A DNA stretch of 64,000 nucleotides from Chrysogorgia sp. JL179-B06 (GCA_035772405.1 JAYKKM010000010.1:1205001-1269000), one strand, 5' to 3'; positions 1 to 11,586 are shown, numbered from the stretch's first letter. Notes: generated from the sequence alone by a model not told the origin. Numbers and translations: made by a program.

Positions 1-87
1 TTCAACATGTAGTTTGATCGAGTGAAATGCCAAATATTACCTATAATATACCAGAATCTTATCCCGGCATTAAAATGCCAAATATTA

Positions 88-90
<3 letters not shown>
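1..90 (+). repeat. Fragment of tRNA-derived SINE-like repeat
   Basis: The stretch starting TTCAACATGTAGTTTGATCG and ending near TTATCCCGGCATTA recurs at 21174-21230 and 30460-30533, where it lies next to a tRNA-like head. Here only this tail or linker part is present, followed by a short internal repeat and an (AT)n run. Confidence 0.6.
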
Positions 91-128
<38 letters not shown>

Positions 129-187
129 GTGTAGGTTTTGGTCTACGAAATGCAAAGAGTGCTCAACAACATATAGTTAGAGCAAAT

Positions 188-325
188 ATATTATATTTTC
201 GCTTACCTCAAAACTGGTCTGCTACAACAAGTTGAAACAAGTTGAAACAAGTTGTAGATGAAGAGATGAAACAAGATGAAACAAGTTGTAGCAGACCAGT
301 TTTGAGGTAAGCGAAAATATAATAT
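188..325. mobile_element. Foldback element copy 1 (short spacer)
   Basis: Arms 188-228 and 285-325 are inverted copies containing TTCGCTTACCTCAAAACTGG. The 56-bp spacer is a degenerate GTTGAAACAA repeat. The arm matches the outer part of the larger palindrome at 1083-1524, so this looks like an internally deleted relative. The flank GGTTTTGGTCTACGAAATGC (about 132) is shared with the other copies. Confidence 0.7.
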
Positions 326-365
326 ATATATATATATATACATATATACATATATACATATATAC

Positions 366-555
<190 letters not shown>

Positions 556-629
556 GTGTAGGTTTTGGTCTACGAAATGCAAAGAGTGCTCAACAACATA
601 TAGTTAGAGCAAATAATAGATTTTCGCTT

Positions 630-740
630 ACCTCAAAACTGGTCTGCTACAACTTGTTTCATCTGTAAAAGAATCTTCAGGGTCACTGCCTGAAGATTCT
701 TTTACAGATGAAACAAGTTGTAGCAGACCAGTTTTGAGGT
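630..740. mobile_element. Foldback element copy 2 (almost no spacer)
   Basis: Arms 630-681 and 689-740 are exact or near-exact inverted complements around a 7-bp centre. Arm sequence and left flank (554-620) match copies 1 and 3. It is flanked on both sides by (AT)n, as the other copies are. Confidence 0.75.
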
Positions 741-803
<63 letters not shown>

Positions 804-1009
804 AATATCTACAAACACGTGTTTCGCTGTTCCACAGCTCATCAGTGTAGCTTGGTACAATCTAGATATGGGCATGAGTACTAATTATACACAAACGATT
901 GCCAGTGACAACCGCTTGTGGGATAAACAGCGGTCATGCGCACATCTAGAGAGCGTGAAGCGGTATAGGGCCAGAGTGCTCAAACTACCACAAGGGTAGT
1001 GGGCGTTGC

Positions 1010-1082
<73 letters not shown>

Positions 1083-1083
<1 letters not shown>

Positions 1084-1524
1084 TAGATTTTCGCTTACCT
1101 CAAAACTGGTCTGCTACAACTTGTTTCATCTGTAAAATAATCTTCAGGCAGTGACAATATCGAAAGGGATGACCGCTTATTTATAGGCTTTCTGCCGGAA
1201 AGTGGGGGCGTATGTGGGGGACAAAGCATGAGGTCATGGCTTTGTTTGCGTTGATTACGCGAAATTTATTACGATGACGACACTGTGAAATTATTTCCGC
1301 TCTTTTGTTGAAATAATTTCACAGTGTCGTCATCGTAATAAATTTCGCGTAATCAACGTAAACAAAGCCATGACCTCATGCTTTGTCCCCCACATACGCC
1401 CCCACTTTCCGGCAGAAAGCCTATAAATAAGCGGTCATCCCTTTCGATATTGTCACTGCCTGAAGATTCTTTTACAGATGAAACAAGTTGTAGCCGACCA
1501 GTTTTGAGGTAAGCGAAAATCTAT
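1083..1524. mobile_element. Foldback element copy 3 (215-bp arms, 12-bp loop)
   Basis: Arms 1083-1297 and 1310-1524 are inverted complements with only a few mismatches and a 12-bp loop. This is the longest member of the family; its outer 50 bp per side equals copies 1 and 2. The inner arm contains a GC-rich part (GTGGGGGCGTATGTGGGGGA). No open frame. The unit should extrude as a cruciform. It is best called a foldback MITE; the superfamily is unknown. Confidence 0.8.
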
Positions 1525-1584
1525 TATTTGCTCTAACTATATGTTGTTGAGCACTCTTTGCATTTCGTAGACCAAAACCTACAC

Positions 1585-1646
<62 letters not shown>

Positions 1647-1670
1647 GTATATATATATATATATGTACAA

Positions 1671-1776
<106 letters not shown>

Positions 1777-1807
1777 GTATATATGTATATATGTGTATAT
1801 ATGTATA

Positions 1808-1884
<77 letters not shown>

Positions 1885-2058
1885 GTATATATATATGTAT
1901 TATATATATATGTATTATATATATATGTATTATATATATATGTATTATATATATATGTATTATATATATATATATATATATGTATTATATATATATATAT
2001 ATATATTATATATGTATTATATATATTATATATGTATTATATATATATATATGTATTA

Positions 2059-2129
2059 GATTTTCGCTTACCTCAAAACTGGTCTGCTACAACTTGTTTC
2101 ATCTGTAAAAGAATCTTCAGGCAGTGACC
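2059..2129. mobile_element. Half copy of the foldback element
   Basis: One arm only, from TTTTCGCTTACCTC to TTCAGGCAGTGAC, embedded in (AT)n. It is identical to the outer arm of the palindrome at 1083-1524; the partner arm is missing. Confidence 0.65.
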
Positions 2130-2137
2130 TGAATATG

Positions 2138-2308
<171 letters not shown>

Positions 2309-2329
2309 ATGTTACAAACTAATTGCCTA

Positions 2330-3209
2330 CATGACCACATGCACGTGTTACTGGTTTTAAATATTATATAACATGATATATTTTCTAAAAAGTCCTAAGG
2401 AGATGTAATGAAGTTTGTCACTTTCGCAAGGCGTGCCACCTCAACGTTCTGTTTCAAGTCGTGCCAACTCAAAACTACAGCACGTGGACAGTGATTTCAA
2501 TTCCATTTCTTAGACTTAATATCAATATATCCTAATAATTATTAATAATATAGTGAGTTTTGACATCATAAAATGGTATGACCAAATCTCGTACCCATCA
2601 TATCCGAGTACGCCTTTCTGCAGGTGATCTGTTTTAATCTGCCTATACGTTGAGGAATATTTTTCGAAGATAAAAAGACATAATCGCTCATCAATGATAT
2701 CAGAGCTTTTATAAATATTTTTGTTACGTAATGTACATTACCTCAATAATAATGATCCTCGAGTGCAGCAAGAGTTTCACTATATAGTGACTCCATTCAC
2801 TAGCTAGTAACTGCCTTTTCTTCTTTAAGAAAATTGTTTACTGCAAGTTCGATTTCACAGGCAAATCTATATTTTTTGTATTTTTTATAAAATATATATA
2901 ATAATTAAATATAAATGAGAAAAATGTCATACCATTTTGTTTAAAAATACTGTAACAGTATAATATTAAGTAACCTAAGAGCAAAAGGTAAGCGAAATTA
3001 CTGGATTCATTCGCATGCTTTTTGGCAGTTTGCTAGATGCTTGTCTTATGTCATTGACGAATGACGACGATTTAATTAATCGCCCAAAATTAAAACACCT
3101 ACTCAATTTTCATTTCACGCCGCCACTGACTTTAATACACAGCAGCTCAGCTTAAATATTAGTCTTTATTTCTATAACATCATATATTTTTAACAACCTT
3201 TCAAGTTCA
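2330..3209. other. AT-rich stretch without recognised features
   Basis: No open frame with recognisable content, no clear tandem structure and no repeat shared with the rest of the window that I could find. Confidence 0.5.
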
Positions 3210-3215
3210 TATAAA

Positions 3216-3283
3216 ATCCCTGACGGGAATCGAACCAGTAACCTTCTGATTACCGTGATAAGACGCTCTAATCATTATATACC
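3216..3283 (-). repeat. tRNA-like sequence (SINE head?), split by a transposon
   Basis: On the minus strand this carries a B-box-like GGTTCGATTCC and an anticodon-arm-like segment. The D-arm/A-box side (TGGTATA...) continues across the transposon into 10537-10550, where rejoining the flanks at the TATACC duplication restores a TGGTATA-type A box. It resembles a tRNA-Asp type body, but the anticodon arm pairs poorly, so it is probably a tRNA-derived SINE or pseudogene. Confidence 0.5.
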
Positions 3284-3598
3284 TACGGTGGCCCACAAGT
3301 ATCACGGCAAAAGTTGTAGAAAAATGAAGTCAACATTAGTTTTGAATCAGCAACAAAACTTTTAAACTAATGCAACAGTTCAAAATCGACAGCAACAAAG
3401 AAATTAGATCTTTAGCAACAATTCGACTTCGCCGACGAAAGGTTTCGACAAGCGACAAATTAAAATTCAACGGCAACAAAAAAAACCACGGCAACAAAAA
3501 AATCCACGGCAATGAAAAAATCCACGGCAAATCTTTCGCGGCGGAAGTGACAAAGCCGGAAGTGCGTCTCCAACTAGTACCCAGGGCCCGGGCTATTG
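3284..3598 (+). repeat. Left terminal inverted repeat
   Basis: Inverted copy of 10230-10536. It contains degenerate 15-18-bp units of the form CCACGGCAACAAAAAA (about 3465-3535) and ends near ACTAGTACCCAGG...GGCTATTG. The left copy has a few extra bases (GGGCCC) near its inner end. The repeated CACGGCAA units could be transposase binding sites; this is inference. Confidence 0.85.
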
Positions 3599-3682
3599 CG
3601 GGGGTACCGCGGGCTCACAAAGAACCGTCTGCGAAGGAGGCTAGGACCGCTAGGTAGCCATTGGTACTGGAACAAGAATAGA

Positions 3683-6600
3683 ATGGAAGAAAATAATTCA
3701 GAGGGTGATCTGATGTAAGTAAACTCTATTAACTCTAAGTAACCAGTTCAACTAAATTCATGTCAACAATCGCAAAGTTCGTATTGTGTTCCGCGCAGTC
3801 GCGCAGGGTATGGTAATTTTTATATATTTCTGCTCGTGAAAAAATGGTTTTTAACAGACGCCTTTCACATATTATGTTTCGTGTTACTATTATTTGACAT
3901 GGGTTGGATGCAAAACTGAAAACAGGCATATATTCGTACATTGACTTTAACTAAACGTCGTGCTCAATCACTTATACACTTCGTGTTCAGTCAACTAAAG
4001 TATCTAAACTATAGCTATTTTTTTCTTCCTTTACCTCGTGGTCCCAGTAGTCCTTGCGGCCTCATGCCCGAATCCTACTACAGTATTCATTCACCCCAAA
4101 TGTAAATATTATTCAAGTGCTCACAGGAAAACGATATCAACAAGACATATTGTTGTTGTTTGTTTACATCCCTTTTTATCATCAGAGCAGTTGCTGGCCC
4201 TGGTGTGGGGCCCCAAGTGTCAGGGCCCCCAAGCCTGTATACCTAAAAGCAAAGGAAGAAATATTGGGTAAAAAGGGATGTAAACAAACAACAAGAACAT
4301 TACAATATGTCTTGTTGATATCCTTTTCCTGTGAGCACTTGAATAATATTTACATTTGGGGGGAATGAATACTATAGTAGGATTCGGGCATGAGGCCGCA
4401 AGTACTGCTGGGACCACAAGGTAGAGAAGGAAGACTTTAGGTTATTTTATGTAGATTGTATATAAGAATAAAAGCTAATCCCAATATGACATGACTACTA
4501 CAATACCTGTATGTTGTCATGTTGTGGGGGGAGAGATTATTTGTAATGTTCTTCCAATATACATTTAATATACACTGCAAGAACATGGCAAAATTGTCAG
4601 CTTCCATTCTCCTTTAGATTCTGTGGCATGTGTTCTTCCCAAGTGAGAAAGGGAGTAAAGTTTTGCTGGAACTGCAATGCAGATCAAACCACAAGTGGTC
4701 CACCCAGTGTAGTAATAGAATCTGGAAGAGCTGGTACATCTTTTGGTAGGCCACAAACTCAAGGCACAACTGGAGAGAAGAGAAAGGCCATGTCCCTTAA
4801 TAGCTACATGAAGGCCAAATCCTCTGAGCGGCAATCTGGAAGTGACTTTCGCTCAAAAAAAAAGGCCAATAAGGATGATTATAAAGAAGTAGTCATTAAC
4901 ATTGGCCTTAAAGAACTATGTGAAGTGGGACTTAAGACAATCCGTGGTAAGCGCTTACCACTCCGTGTGCCTCAGTCAGCTACATATGCAATAATACTTC
5001 AAAAAGCAGTACAGAAATGGAGTGCATTTGACAGAAAGTTTGATGGTTCCAAAAAGTTTGTTTTACTTTATGAAGATGAGACAAATGCTCAATTTATGCC
5101 GGGTAAGCATTTTTTAAATACTGTAGAATCCCAAAGTAGAATCCCAAAATACAACTTTGTTTATGGGTTGGGGTTGGGGCAGAATCTGCCCATGGCCCAA
5201 TATCTTCAAGACTATTACATGTATGCCAATGACATTTTCACATGTTGATGGTATGGTAAAACTTAAAGGGGCTATGTCACGATCTGCCTGGACAATCTGA
5301 TCAGCTAAGCGTACTTTTTGATTTTTGATTCGGAATCCAAAATCAAAGCGAAGCGAAAGCTCAACAATTTATTCGATTAGTATTTGTTATTTTCATGTTG
5401 GTGGGTTATTTTTGGACGAGTTATAAGTAAAGCATAATGACAATTTAATGTCTAATCGTGGTGGGAAACGAGAAGGAGCTGGAAGGCCACGATTGCCGTA
5501 TACTATCTTGAACAAAAAATCAACAAGTACGCTTAGCTGAGTAACCAGGCAAATCGTGACATAGCCCCTTTAATATATGTTACACTTTTGTTGTCATGGC
5601 AACAAATTGTGACGTCATTATGACGTTATCAGTTGTCAAAAAATACTGATTTAAAGCAATTCAAAAAGTTTTTTTCAGGATTATTTCTTGCTGTGCTGTT
5701 AACATACATAAGTTATTATATCAATAAATATATTTGTCTTAATTGATATGTTCTTATCTTTATTGTTTTTATTGTAATGAAAATTACAATATCGAAATTG
5801 AGTGTTACTGACAATAATTGACATACTGACAATGTATTTCTAGGAAAAGTTGTGAAATGTTAGAGTTATAACTGTAATCATTATTGAGATATCTGCATTT
5901 AAAATTAGCGAGGGAAGACTCCACCCCCAGTCTAGATAGGGTTAACTCTTTAACCTGAAAAGTATGTAATGAATTTATTTCATTTGGGGGGGAATGGTAG
6001 TGTGGATGATAAGCTTTAAGTCTGTTGAAAAACATGTTTAGAAATTTTTATTTTGTAGACAATTTACAGTAATCAAACTTTTATCTGAATGGCAGATTTA
6101 GTTCTGTGAACATTTAGATATGAAATTCACTAATAAATTACCAAATTAATTTGGAAACTTCTTTTCATGTGTAGGTGAACCTAAGGAATTCTTCTCTCTT
6201 AACAAATACAAGACTGAAGTTGGAAAAGATTTCAAGCGTCTTGTGTTTTATCTTTGTAAAGAAGAGGAATTCAACTCCTCTGAAGAACAAGATGAAGAAC
6301 AAGATGAAGAAAGATCACTTACAGGAGAGGATCATTCACACACAGATCTCTTCAATGCTGATATAGTTGACAATATTATTTATGAATATGATGAATTTGA
6401 TGAGAGAGATGAATCACAGCAGAGAAGAGATGAAGTCCCTCAGCGAAGAGATGAAGTCCCTCAGCGAAGAGACGAAGTCCCTCAGCGAAGAGATGAAGTC
6501 CCTCAGCGAAGAGATGAAGTCCCTCAGCGAAGAAATGAAGACCCTCAGAGAAGAAACGACGAACGTTGTACGGGAGATGAAACACAGCAGACATCAAGTC

Positions 6601-7931
6601 AAGTAAATCAGGGAAGAAGTGAGAACACTTTTGATCAAATGAAGCCTGCAGATGAAAACAGTAATGGCCGTTCCACACCACCATCAGTTCCTGCAGAAAC
6701 AAAATCAGAATTGTTTGCACATATCAGTAACTATAACGATGTTGTAAAATAAATTAGCTCCAAAGTCAATCATGACAATCAGTTTTTTATTGCCACAAGA
6801 AGAAGGGTACCTTTTTCTCGCATATTGGGCCTGTGGAAAAGGCAAGCTTCAAAATGTGACACCACTAATCTTTTAAGGGTGCACTTCAGTGGCGAGGATG
6901 GGATTGACTCTGGGGCGTTAGCCCTAGAGTTTCTAGAAGAATGTATATCTGAAATGGGGAAAATTATGTTTCCGGATGGCTCACCAGTCGACTCTTCATC
7001 TCATGTTCAAAGCGGCAATTTCCGTGCCTGTGGCCAGATTGTGGCAGTGTCATTAGCACAAGGTGGCACACCTCCTTGCTTCCTGGAGCAATGCAGCTAT
7101 GAGGCAGGATTCTCCATGTTGGATATGATGAATATCTGTAAAGAGCATCTCACTGCAAAGGAAGTTAAACTTCTTGATGAGGTGAGATTAGATTGTGTGA
7201 AATACACGGATCTGATCCTGGACCATGGCTACACTGGTCAAATATGCAATGAGCATGTTGAGGCAATTATCCGGTCTCTGAAGGTAAGCTTTGTCTCCCG
7301 CCGCTGCCTTTACATGAAAGAGTTCATGATCGGTTTGCAATCTTATGGCCTGGATGAGATAATAACACAAAAGCCATCCCAGTGCCAGCCACTCTTTGTA
7401 AATGGGGATCTAAAGGAAGGGTTGGCTCCAAATGCTGACTATGTGTTCTCTTTGATGGTGCCCCAGTACTCTAAGCAGGGGACAACAAGAAGATGCATTG
7501 AGGAAAAGATAATGGACCATCTGCAAGATACACTGATCACCTTCGAAGACGAGAATGTCACAGGACACACAGTTGCAATAGCATGGAACTACGAACTTCA
7601 AGATGGTTCTAGTGAAGAAGCTGTCAATGATGAAACTGCTGGTGAAATAGTGTCAGAAGAGTTTGAGTCCCCCAACGTGACTATCCCCGGAGTGATGGGT
7701 TGGCTTATTGGAATGCAACACAAGCCTGTGAATGGAGAAGACCCAAAAATTATGGTCTCCTTTGACCACGAGTGTTTACAGAGAAACCCCAAGCATTCAA
7801 TTTGTTACCCTCTTGTCAGTGCTTGTGGGAGAACTCTAACTCTCCCAGTTATACACATGACAAATGCTGAGAAGTTCAGAGAAATTTTCCTTATGGCATA
7901 TTGCAAGGGTAAATCCTTTGGGAAACCTTAG
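3683..7931 (+). CDS. Zinc-ribbon/HECT-type E3 ubiquitin ligase-like gene with one in-frame TAA
   Basis: Three exons fit in phase: 3683-3714 (ATG, donor GTAAGT), 4618-5102 (donor GTAAGC) and 6175-7931. Exon 2 starts with a zinc ribbon (Cys 13, 16, 27, 30 of the joined protein) and a basic linker. A globular segment spans the exon 2/3 joint, followed by an acidic stretch, a 7-residue repeat and a HECT domain from about 6753 on, with LRVHFSGEDGIDSGALALEF, SFVSRR-like middle part and a C-lobe cysteine in SACGRTLTLP (codon 7824-7826). HECT ligases pass ubiquitin through this cysteine; the fold is G2E3-like. The only break is TAA at 6750-6752; the same frame runs on without other damage, giving 364 codons before and 392 after it. 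Either a recent nonsense mutation or readthrough. It lies inside a transposon next to the left inverted repeat, convergent with the transposase. Confidence 0.85.
4026..4430. mobile_element. Foldback MITE in intron 1 of the HECT gene
   Basis: Arms of roughly 150 bp (about 4026-4185 and 4265-4430) are inverted copies, with ends of the type CCTYGTGGTCCCAG. The spacer contains GGGGCCCCAAGTGTCAGGGC. Mismatches between arms suggest some age. It lies wholly in intron 1 (3715-4617), so the coding phase is not affected. Open frames here come from the arms. Confidence 0.75.
5263..5573. mobile_element. 311-bp MITE in intron 2 of the HECT gene (copy 1)
   Basis: Terminal inverted repeats of about 50 bp start TTAAAGGGGCTATGTCACGA on both sides and continue through GCCTGG and TCAGCTAAGCGTACTT with small differences. 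A second copy sits at 14143-14402. The TTAA at each end may belong to the repeat or be the target site. Confidence 0.8.
6415..6560 (+). repeat. In-frame 21-bp tandem repeat (RRDEVPQ units)
   Basis: About six or seven copies of a 21-bp unit around GATGAAGTCCCTCAGCGAAG encode RRDEVPQ heptads in exon 3, between the acidic linker and the HECT domain. The first copies are nearly identical at the DNA level and the last two are diverged (RRNEDPQ, RRNDERC), which fits recent slippage expansion of a disordered charged linker. Confidence 0.9.
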
Positions 7932-9065
7932 GTGAACAAAGGTGATAGAATTGTTTTACAATGCAACTGACAATTTTTATCCTTTTGACATGACCTCATC
8001 AGAGTTATCCCAAGTCAAGTGAAAATAACCTGTTAAATCTTTATTCTTTGTTTAAGTGTTTAAAATTCATGGTTGATTGCTTCATCCCTGCTTGTATGAG
8101 ACAATTGAATATACAATTATTTCATGATTTGCAACAATGATTACAATATTCACATATTTGTTTGTTCATTTCTATTTTGTATGAAATGTTACTGCTCTAT
8201 TGAATGAAATTGCTAGATACAGTATATGAAAAGTGTGGATGTACATAAACTCGAAATGGGTGTGATATCCTTATAACAATCAAACACAATAAAATTGGAG
8301 AAAGCAATCAACTGTGAATGGCCCTTGCATGTTACAACAATGTCTAAATGTCTGTGGATATTGTTCTCAAGAGAAAAGTTGCTTAATGTTAAAAAACAGT
8401 ATAAATTGTGGGACATGGTAAGAGAATTTAACCATTGGTTCATTTTCATGGACACAATTTTACAGCCTATAAGTGGCAAACTAGTAAATAATGGCCAAAG
8501 AAAGATGTAGGGTAAAAACTTTCAATCCTTGTACAGTGAAAACGTCATTTATACCAGTGGCATATATTATTTTGTAAGGGAGTTTCATTTGAGTGTTTTG
8601 TTGAAACAAAGTTGAGTTTTGTTACAAAAGTCAAAGCTGTTGTTCAACTTATTTTAAATGCAATATAAACATTCCTTCTCCCCCCACACACACACATTTG
8701 TTAAGAAGTCATTGTGGATTTACTCTACATGAAAAAATTAGGCAAGTACTTCATCTTATGGGATATGATGGATTTGCCCAACCCCAAATAATTAAACATT
8801 AAAACTACATTAGCATTAAACATACTTTCCATTCATTCATCTCCAGATTGGCCCAATTCAGCCAGGGTTTCTGCTGAATAAAATTATCCGACTTTAGCCA
8901 GAATAAAATTCTAAATACTTGGCCTAAAATAAAAGGGTTAACCCTTGACCACTATATATTCAATTTATGTTATAATTGTAAAAATTATAATTGTAAAGTT
9001 ATAATTGTAAAATGCATTATAATAATGTGGAATATATTGAAACAATCTCTAATGATTACAAGAAG
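7932..9065. other. Gap between two convergent transposon genes
   Basis: AT-rich 3' region shared by the HECT-like gene (ends 7931) and the transposase (stop at 9066, minus). Several AATAAA-like hexamers occur, for example near 8290. A small repeat of ATAATTGTAAA lies around 8970-9010. I see no further gene. Confidence 0.6.
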
Positions 9066-10211
9066 TTACAAACCATTATTGGCATGATCAAGCAGTGTTT
9101 GGTATAAGTTTACACCTTCCCTCCAATCTTCAGGTGTTTTTAGTTCGCATGTAGCCATTATATAACTAAAATACTCTTGGTAATCACTTTGTCCTGCTGT
9201 GTCCACAACATGTAATCTTGAATACTCCATTTCATGGTCAGGAACAGGTAAGAGGAGGTTGGGAACACCACCATTAGACTCTGGCAATATGTATAAAGAA
9301 TCTGGTCGACCAGACACTGTATCATGCCTTGATTTGCGTATATAGTGTGTGTTCCAGTGCACTTTAAGTTGGTCTATGTCAATTTGCAGAAGTGGTGCAA
9401 AACAAAACCAAAGACACTCTGACTCTAATTCACTGGCCCGGTTAAACACCCCACGTTCTTCCATATCTTTAAAAAAATTAATCCACCAGTTACTTCGGCT
9501 TCTTCTAAAATAAGACCACCAACTTTCTATCCTCTGGTTACGGGGGGAAGGAACGTAACGGTGACTATCCACATCATCGCAAAAAAATGAGTGTATGGAA
9601 GCCATAATCCCATTTTCAGTGCCTAGATCGGTCACCAATTTCTGGGAGCAACCACCAAATTGTTGAACTGCATCTAGATAGTAGGTCGCGATGTTGTGCG
9701 GGCAATTATTGGATCGGGTGACATACAACCATAAGATCTTCCTGCTCCATCCATCAATACAACCATGGATCGGGAACCCGAAGGGTTTTAGCTTATCGTA
9801 TCCATCACAATGCCAGACATCATTTGGTCCACGGTTATGATAAGTTCTCCTCTTCAATTTGTGTGCTCTTCTTTGTGCCACCCCTTCCGGATCTAATTCT
9901 TTGAGCATGTCTTCAACAGTCTTTCTAGGAACCATTATTCCCTGCAATTGGAGGGTGTGCCACACGTGCCTGTAGCCACCAATGCAGCCAGGACCGTCCA
10001 AAAGACTTCTTATCTTCTCTCGAACTACACGGATGTCGTAGTCAGGATTTTTCCGTTTAAGCCCATAGGCTTTCACGCGCCTTTTCACGGTTGCAATACT
10101 TATCGTTATGCCATGCTCCTTCTCCAGAAACTCGCGAATTTCTTCATATTTAAATCCTTTACTAAAGTAATCTCTAATCAATTCTTCCAAATTTCTCTCT
10201 CCTTCCGCCAT
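9066..10211 (-). CDS. DDE transposase, IS3/rve integrase-like
   Basis: 381 residues from the ATG at 10211-10209; an upstream in-frame TTG at 10232 lies in the inverted repeat and is unlikely as a start. Residues about 20-50 look like a helix-turn-helix (KYEEIREFLEKEHGITISIA). The integrase-type catalytic core follows, with Asp in WHCDGYD (D136), Asp in LVTDLGTENG (D195) and Glu in RNQRIESWW (E229). The D-E distance of 34 is typical of rve/IS3 cores. The C-terminal 140 residues are unplaced. No introns or breaks are seen, so the enzyme may be active. It should bind the ~310-bp end repeats and cut and paste the element. The IS3EU assignment is inference from motif layout. Confidence 0.85.
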   Translation of the reverse strand: MAEGERNLEELIRDYFSKGFKYEEIREFLEKEHGITISIATVKRRVKAYGLKRKNPDYDIRVVREKIRSLLDGPGCIGGYRHVWHTLQLQGIMVPRKTVEDMLKELDPEGVAQRRAHKLKRRTYHNRGPNDVWHCDGYDKLKPFGFPIHGCIDGWSRKILWLYVTRSNNCPHNIATYYLDAVQQFGGCSQKLVTDLGTENGIMASIHSFFCDDVDSHRYVPSPRNQRIESWWSYFRRSRSNWWINFFKDMEERGVFNRASELESECLWFCFAPLLQIDIDQLKVHWNTHYIRKSRHDTVSGRPDSLYILPESNGGVPNLLLPVPDHEMEYSRLHVVDTAGQSDYQEYFSYIMATCELKTPEDWREGVNLYQTLLDHANNGL

Positions 10212-10229
10212 TTTTGAATAAGCTCCTAC

Positions 10230-10536
10230 CAATAGCCTGGGTACTAGTTGGGACGCACTTCCGGCTTTGTCACTTCCGCCGCGAAAGATTTGCCGTGGAG
10301 TTTTTTATTGCCGTGGATTTTTTCATTGCCGTGAATTTTTTTGTTGCCGTGGAATTTTAATTTGTCGCTTGTCGAAACCTTTCGTCGGCGAAGTCGAATT
10401 GTTGCCGTGGATCTAATTTCTTTGTTACTGTCGATTTTGAACTGTTGCATTAGTTTAAAAGTTTTGTTGCTGATTCAAAACTAATGTTGACTTCATTTTT
10501 CTACAACTTTTGCCGTGATACTTGTGGGCCACCGTG
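10230..10536 (-). repeat. Right terminal inverted repeat
   Basis: Inverted copy of 3284-3598, ending GGGCCACCGT plus one base before the TATACC duplication. It holds the same CCGTGGATTTTTT-type units. The transposase start codon lies just inside its inner edge, so the repeat probably contains the transposase promoter. Confidence 0.85.
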
Positions 10537-10542
10537 TATACC

Positions 10543-11586
10543 AGAGCCACATGGCACATACGTGTGAATTGAAATAAGACGGAATTATGAAGACGCGAAG
10601 TTGCCTACATTACGAGTATATGGGCTTATGGCAGTATGCCTTCTGTTTGACACTGCTTGTGTATCACATGAACATATTTTTGTATATTTTAGCGCGTTTC
10701 GTATCTTACCTAATTAAGACGCGCCTTATGTGATCGTGGTATAATATAACTCGCGTCTTATGTCTCTCGGTATAAACATACGTATAAATGGCGCTAATAA
10801 ATGTGTGTTAGTTCGTAAAACATGTACACTGCTATCTGTCAGTCTCAACAGTAACAAACGAAATCTGCACGTCAACGATCATTTTCAAGTTTTACTTTAT
10901 ACGTGTAAATATGCTAATTAACGCGGTTAAATCGGCTTTTTGAAAATGAATCCATAGACATAGAGGGAAAGCCTTCCATATATTTGACTTTTTCAGTATG
11001 GGAATGAAACTGATTTTGTTCAAACATGGACAAAAGGATATAACTGACTCAATAGGATAACTGTTCACTCGCTATGACTTATCCGCCGGATAAGCTATCC
11101 GTGCTGAACAAACCCATGCTTATCATTATATAGTCTTTCGCCTTTATCACTTAGTATAAGAAGCAATGTTATAGCTAGCTAACGTTCATGGGCGGCATTG
11201 TATAACTAAGGGAGACGCGCTCGCATGAGTTAGAAAATCGGCTTTTGAACAACTTTGAGGTTATTTACTGACATGCAATCTCACACACAATAATATAATA
11301 TATACATATCGAACACATAAGAATATATACGAAGTAATAACATAATACTTGCGCTTACCTTTTTCTCAACTAGTAGGCTTCCAGTGACAAAGACAAAGAC
11401 AATGATCAGATTATCGTCCTCTAATATATTGTTATCTCATAATCGAGCGCCAAATCTTTTCATGCATTCCGATTGGTTCATACAACAGAAGAGGGTGCGC
11501 CAAGATATTTATGAAGAAATGATTGGATACATGGTTAGGACAGAAGGATATTGTAATATTATTTGACACCATAAATTCATAACTAT
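10543..11586. other. Unassigned region between two transposons
   Basis: The first bases (10537-10560) are the other half of the tRNA-like sequence cut by the transposon. The rest is AT-rich; no gene recognised. Bases 11582-11586 (ACTAT) match the bases after the next element and are probably a target duplication. Confidence 0.5.

Larger units (their letters stand above)
3284..10536. mobile_element. 7.25-kb DDE transposon carrying a HECT-type E3 ligase gene
   Basis: The ends are inverted repeats of about 310 bp (3284-3598 and 10230-10536) starting ACGGTGGCCCACAAGTATCA. The outermost base differs (T versus C). Both flanks carry TATACC (3278-3283 and 10537-10542), a perfect 6-bp target-site duplication. 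Inside are two convergent genes: a DDE transposase whose ATG lies 19 bp inside the right repeat, and a three-exon HECT-like gene whose ATG lies 85 bp inside the left repeat. That symmetric fit indicates one element, not chance nesting. The transposase has an IS3/retroviral-integrase-like DDE layout, so an IS3EU-like superfamily is my best guess. At least two MITEs lie in introns of the HECT gene. Confidence 0.85.
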
